From contig JADJWK010000001.1 in NCBI GenBank assembly GCA_016716405.1, positions 2,542,001 to 2,606,000 on the forward strand: 64,000 bases of DNA. Direction: 5' to 3'. Below are positions 62,930 through 64,000 of the stretch, one piece after another. Positions within the stretch are counted from its first letter, which is position 1; each line of letters starts with the position of its first letter. The translations under genes and the position numbers were made by a program. This DNA comes from Candidatus Melainabacteria bacterium. Lineage in GTDB: Bacteria > Cyanobacteriota > Vampirovibrionia > Obscuribacterales > Obscuribacteraceae. The notes beneath the pieces were generated by a model. That model worked only from the letters and a program-made list of their open reading frames with translations, did no database searches and was not told where the DNA came from.

Positions 62930-63556
62930 TTAAATCTCGAAAACCGTGGGCGCGTTTATAGGCTTGTATGCCCTGTTGCAGATGGCGACATTGAGAAATA
63001 TCGTTTTCTCGCCCTTCTCCTGACCGTAGCCTTCGTGGATATGACCGAAGACATGGAAGCGAGGCGGCCTCGAGAGCCTTCTGGTGAGAGTCTCCAGGAG
63101 CTCTTCGCAGCCTGCGTTCACCCCGCAATAATCGAGTATGCCATGAGGCGGCCCGTGGGTGACCAGAATATCGAGACCCTCCGGAATCTTTTTCCAGACC
63201 TGCCTGATCTCTGGACCACGCTCCTTCATGAATGCCCAGCGTTTGAACTCCGGTGTCCAGGGCGATCCGTAGATCAGCTTGCCGTCTATCTCCACCGCCT
63301 CGTCCTCGAGGTAGACAGCGGCGCTCAAGAGCCGGCGCGCTTCGGTGGGGGCGTCTTCGAACGCGAAGTCATGGTTGCCTGCTATCACCAGGGGATCATG
63401 TTCGAATCTGCTCGACTGTCTCTCGAGATAGCGATTGAAGCTCTCCAGCTCCCGGGCTCCGCCGGTGGCTGTGCGGTCGCCGGCGACAATCAAAAGGTCG
63501 CCTTCCGGAAGCTCCACCTCCCGGTTGTGAGTATCGCTTATCGCCACTATCCTCAT
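62930..63556 (-). CDS. Calcineurin-like metallophosphoesterase
   Basis: The protein has 208 residues. The ATG at 63556 gives the usual family start MRIVAISDTHNRE. Metal and catalytic motifs are complete: SDTH, AGDRTATG, AGNHDF, THGPPHG and GHIHEG. This matches the MPPED-like group of small cytosolic phosphoesterases. Longer starts at 63583 or 63619 add residues unlike the family. Confidence 0.93.
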   Translation of the reverse strand: MRIVAISDTHNREVELPEGDLLIVAGDRTATGGARELESFNRYLERQSSRFEHDPLVIAGNHDFAFEDAPTEARRLLSAAVYLEDEAVEIDGKLIYGSPWTPEFKRWAFMKERGPEIRQVWKKIPEGLDILVTHGPPHGILDYCGVNAGCEELLETLTRRLSRPPRFHVFGHIHEGYGQEKGEKTIFLNVAICNRAYKPINAPTVFEI

Positions 63557-63650
63557 GATCTTTAGATTACGTGATTCCACCATTTCGTGCGACCCTCTCT
63601 TGACGTAAATTAGAATCACGTTCGCTCACAGACCGTCCAGGGACATTACC

Positions 63651-64000
63651 TTGCCCGTCGAATCGTTTTTGCCACAGGACAATGAACGCAGTGTCGAGCT
63701 GCTGGCCGCCAACAACATCCTTGGCGAGGTGGATGGCGAGCGCGCGTCCGGCTTGATCACCCGCAGAGTGAGAGCCGGCGAGACCATGAGATCCATCGGC
63801 CGGGAGCTTTACAGGCAAAGGCAGGGACGCCTGCCCAGCGACATCGAGCTCAAGGAGTTCGAGCTCGATACCGGCCGCCGCAGCGGGCTGCATACGAAAT
63901 ACGAGCGCGATCATCTCCACCCCGATCAAAAGCTCGTGATCAAGCTGCCGGCTCTCACTCGCCTGGAGCGGCCGGTCGCTTCCAGGCCGGCCGGAGAAAC
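63651..64000 (+). CDS. LysM-like hypothetical protein (partial)
   Basis: A TTG at 63651, with CAGGGA at good spacing upstream, opens a frame that runs off the right edge (116 residues seen). Residues ~38-95 resemble a LysM-type unit (TRRVRAGETMRSIGRELY at the start and HPDQKLVIKLPAL at the end). No signal peptide is seen. The frame has clear coding character up to the edge. The LysM assignment is weak. Confidence 0.6.
   Translation, partial: MPVESFLPQDNERSVELLAANNILGEVDGERASGLITRRVRAGETMRSIGRELYRQRQGRLPSDIELKEFELDTGRRSGLHTKYERDHLHPDQKLVIKLPALTRLERPVASRPAGE

Noticed and set aside
1..64000. CRISPR arrays, tRNA or rRNA genes, transposases, integrases and toxin-antitoxin pairs
   Set aside because: None was recognised by eye. 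The tandem repeats present are either coding arrays or 11-bp operator units without spacers.

Overview
The window is GC-rich bacterial chromosome with about 50 protein genes. No rRNA, tRNA, CRISPR array, insertion sequence or phage module was recognised. The gene style suggests a large-genome environmental bacterium. That style is many TPR proteins, Hanks-type kinases and pseudokinases, degenerate GGDEF-like proteins, very long multi-domain proteins, a calpain-like protease with EF-hands and an annexin-repeat protein. It resembles the Candidatus Obscuribacterales (Vampirovibrionia/Melainabacteria) group. This assignment is inference from gene style, because no marker gene is present.

Layout, left to right. 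1-6350 (minus) holds most of a giant protein with annexin-like repeats, a kinase-like module and Trp-rich repeats, cut off at the left edge. 6616-8793 (minus) is a small gene set centred on the calpain-like protease. 8964-12415 holds small secreted or membrane proteins, including a Gly/Pro/Gln repeat protein and a Sel1-repeat protein. 12452-16147 (plus) has a glycerophosphodiesterase followed by an OmpR-type regulator and its histidine kinase. 17706-20616 (minus) is a TadE / vWA-TadG / TadE operon for a Flp-type pilus or related envelope structure. It is preceded by six 11-bp GTGAA direct repeats; a second four-unit array lies past its 3' end. 20734-26137 holds decayed genes, a pseudokinase fragment, a DUF2939 protein and an aldo/keto reductase.

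26240-31810 contains a HAD phosphatase, a dicarboxylate/amino-acid symporter, a TPR-hydrolase fusion and GshB. 31894-38174 carries a QEGLA/DUF1704 peptidase and a 1419-residue kinase-TPR protein. 38308-47271 has a secreted esterase, two DUF6745 paralogues, a complete Ser/Thr kinase and a secreted CGTase-like GH13 enzyme. 47274-52329 (minus) has TPR proteins, a rhodanese overlapping a fatty-acid desaturase, and a small EF-loop protein. 52431-55196 (plus) has a hydrolase and two adjacent RlaP-type nucleotidyltransferases. 55193-60931 is a divergent signalling cluster of a kinase, GGDEF-like and DUF4388 proteins and MshEN-like repeat proteins. The right end has a hypothetical protein, an acyl-hydrolase, a metallophosphatase and the start of a LysM-like protein.

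The strongest undescribed signals are two. The first is PHO-box-like operator arrays: TTCAC units every 11 bp, ending exactly 10 bp before a -10 hexamer. They occur at three places: before the Tad operon, before a short terminator-ended transcript that may be an sRNA, and, with two units, before the giant annexin-like gene. The second is the calcium and kinase themed giant protein, which lies close to an EF-hand calpain.
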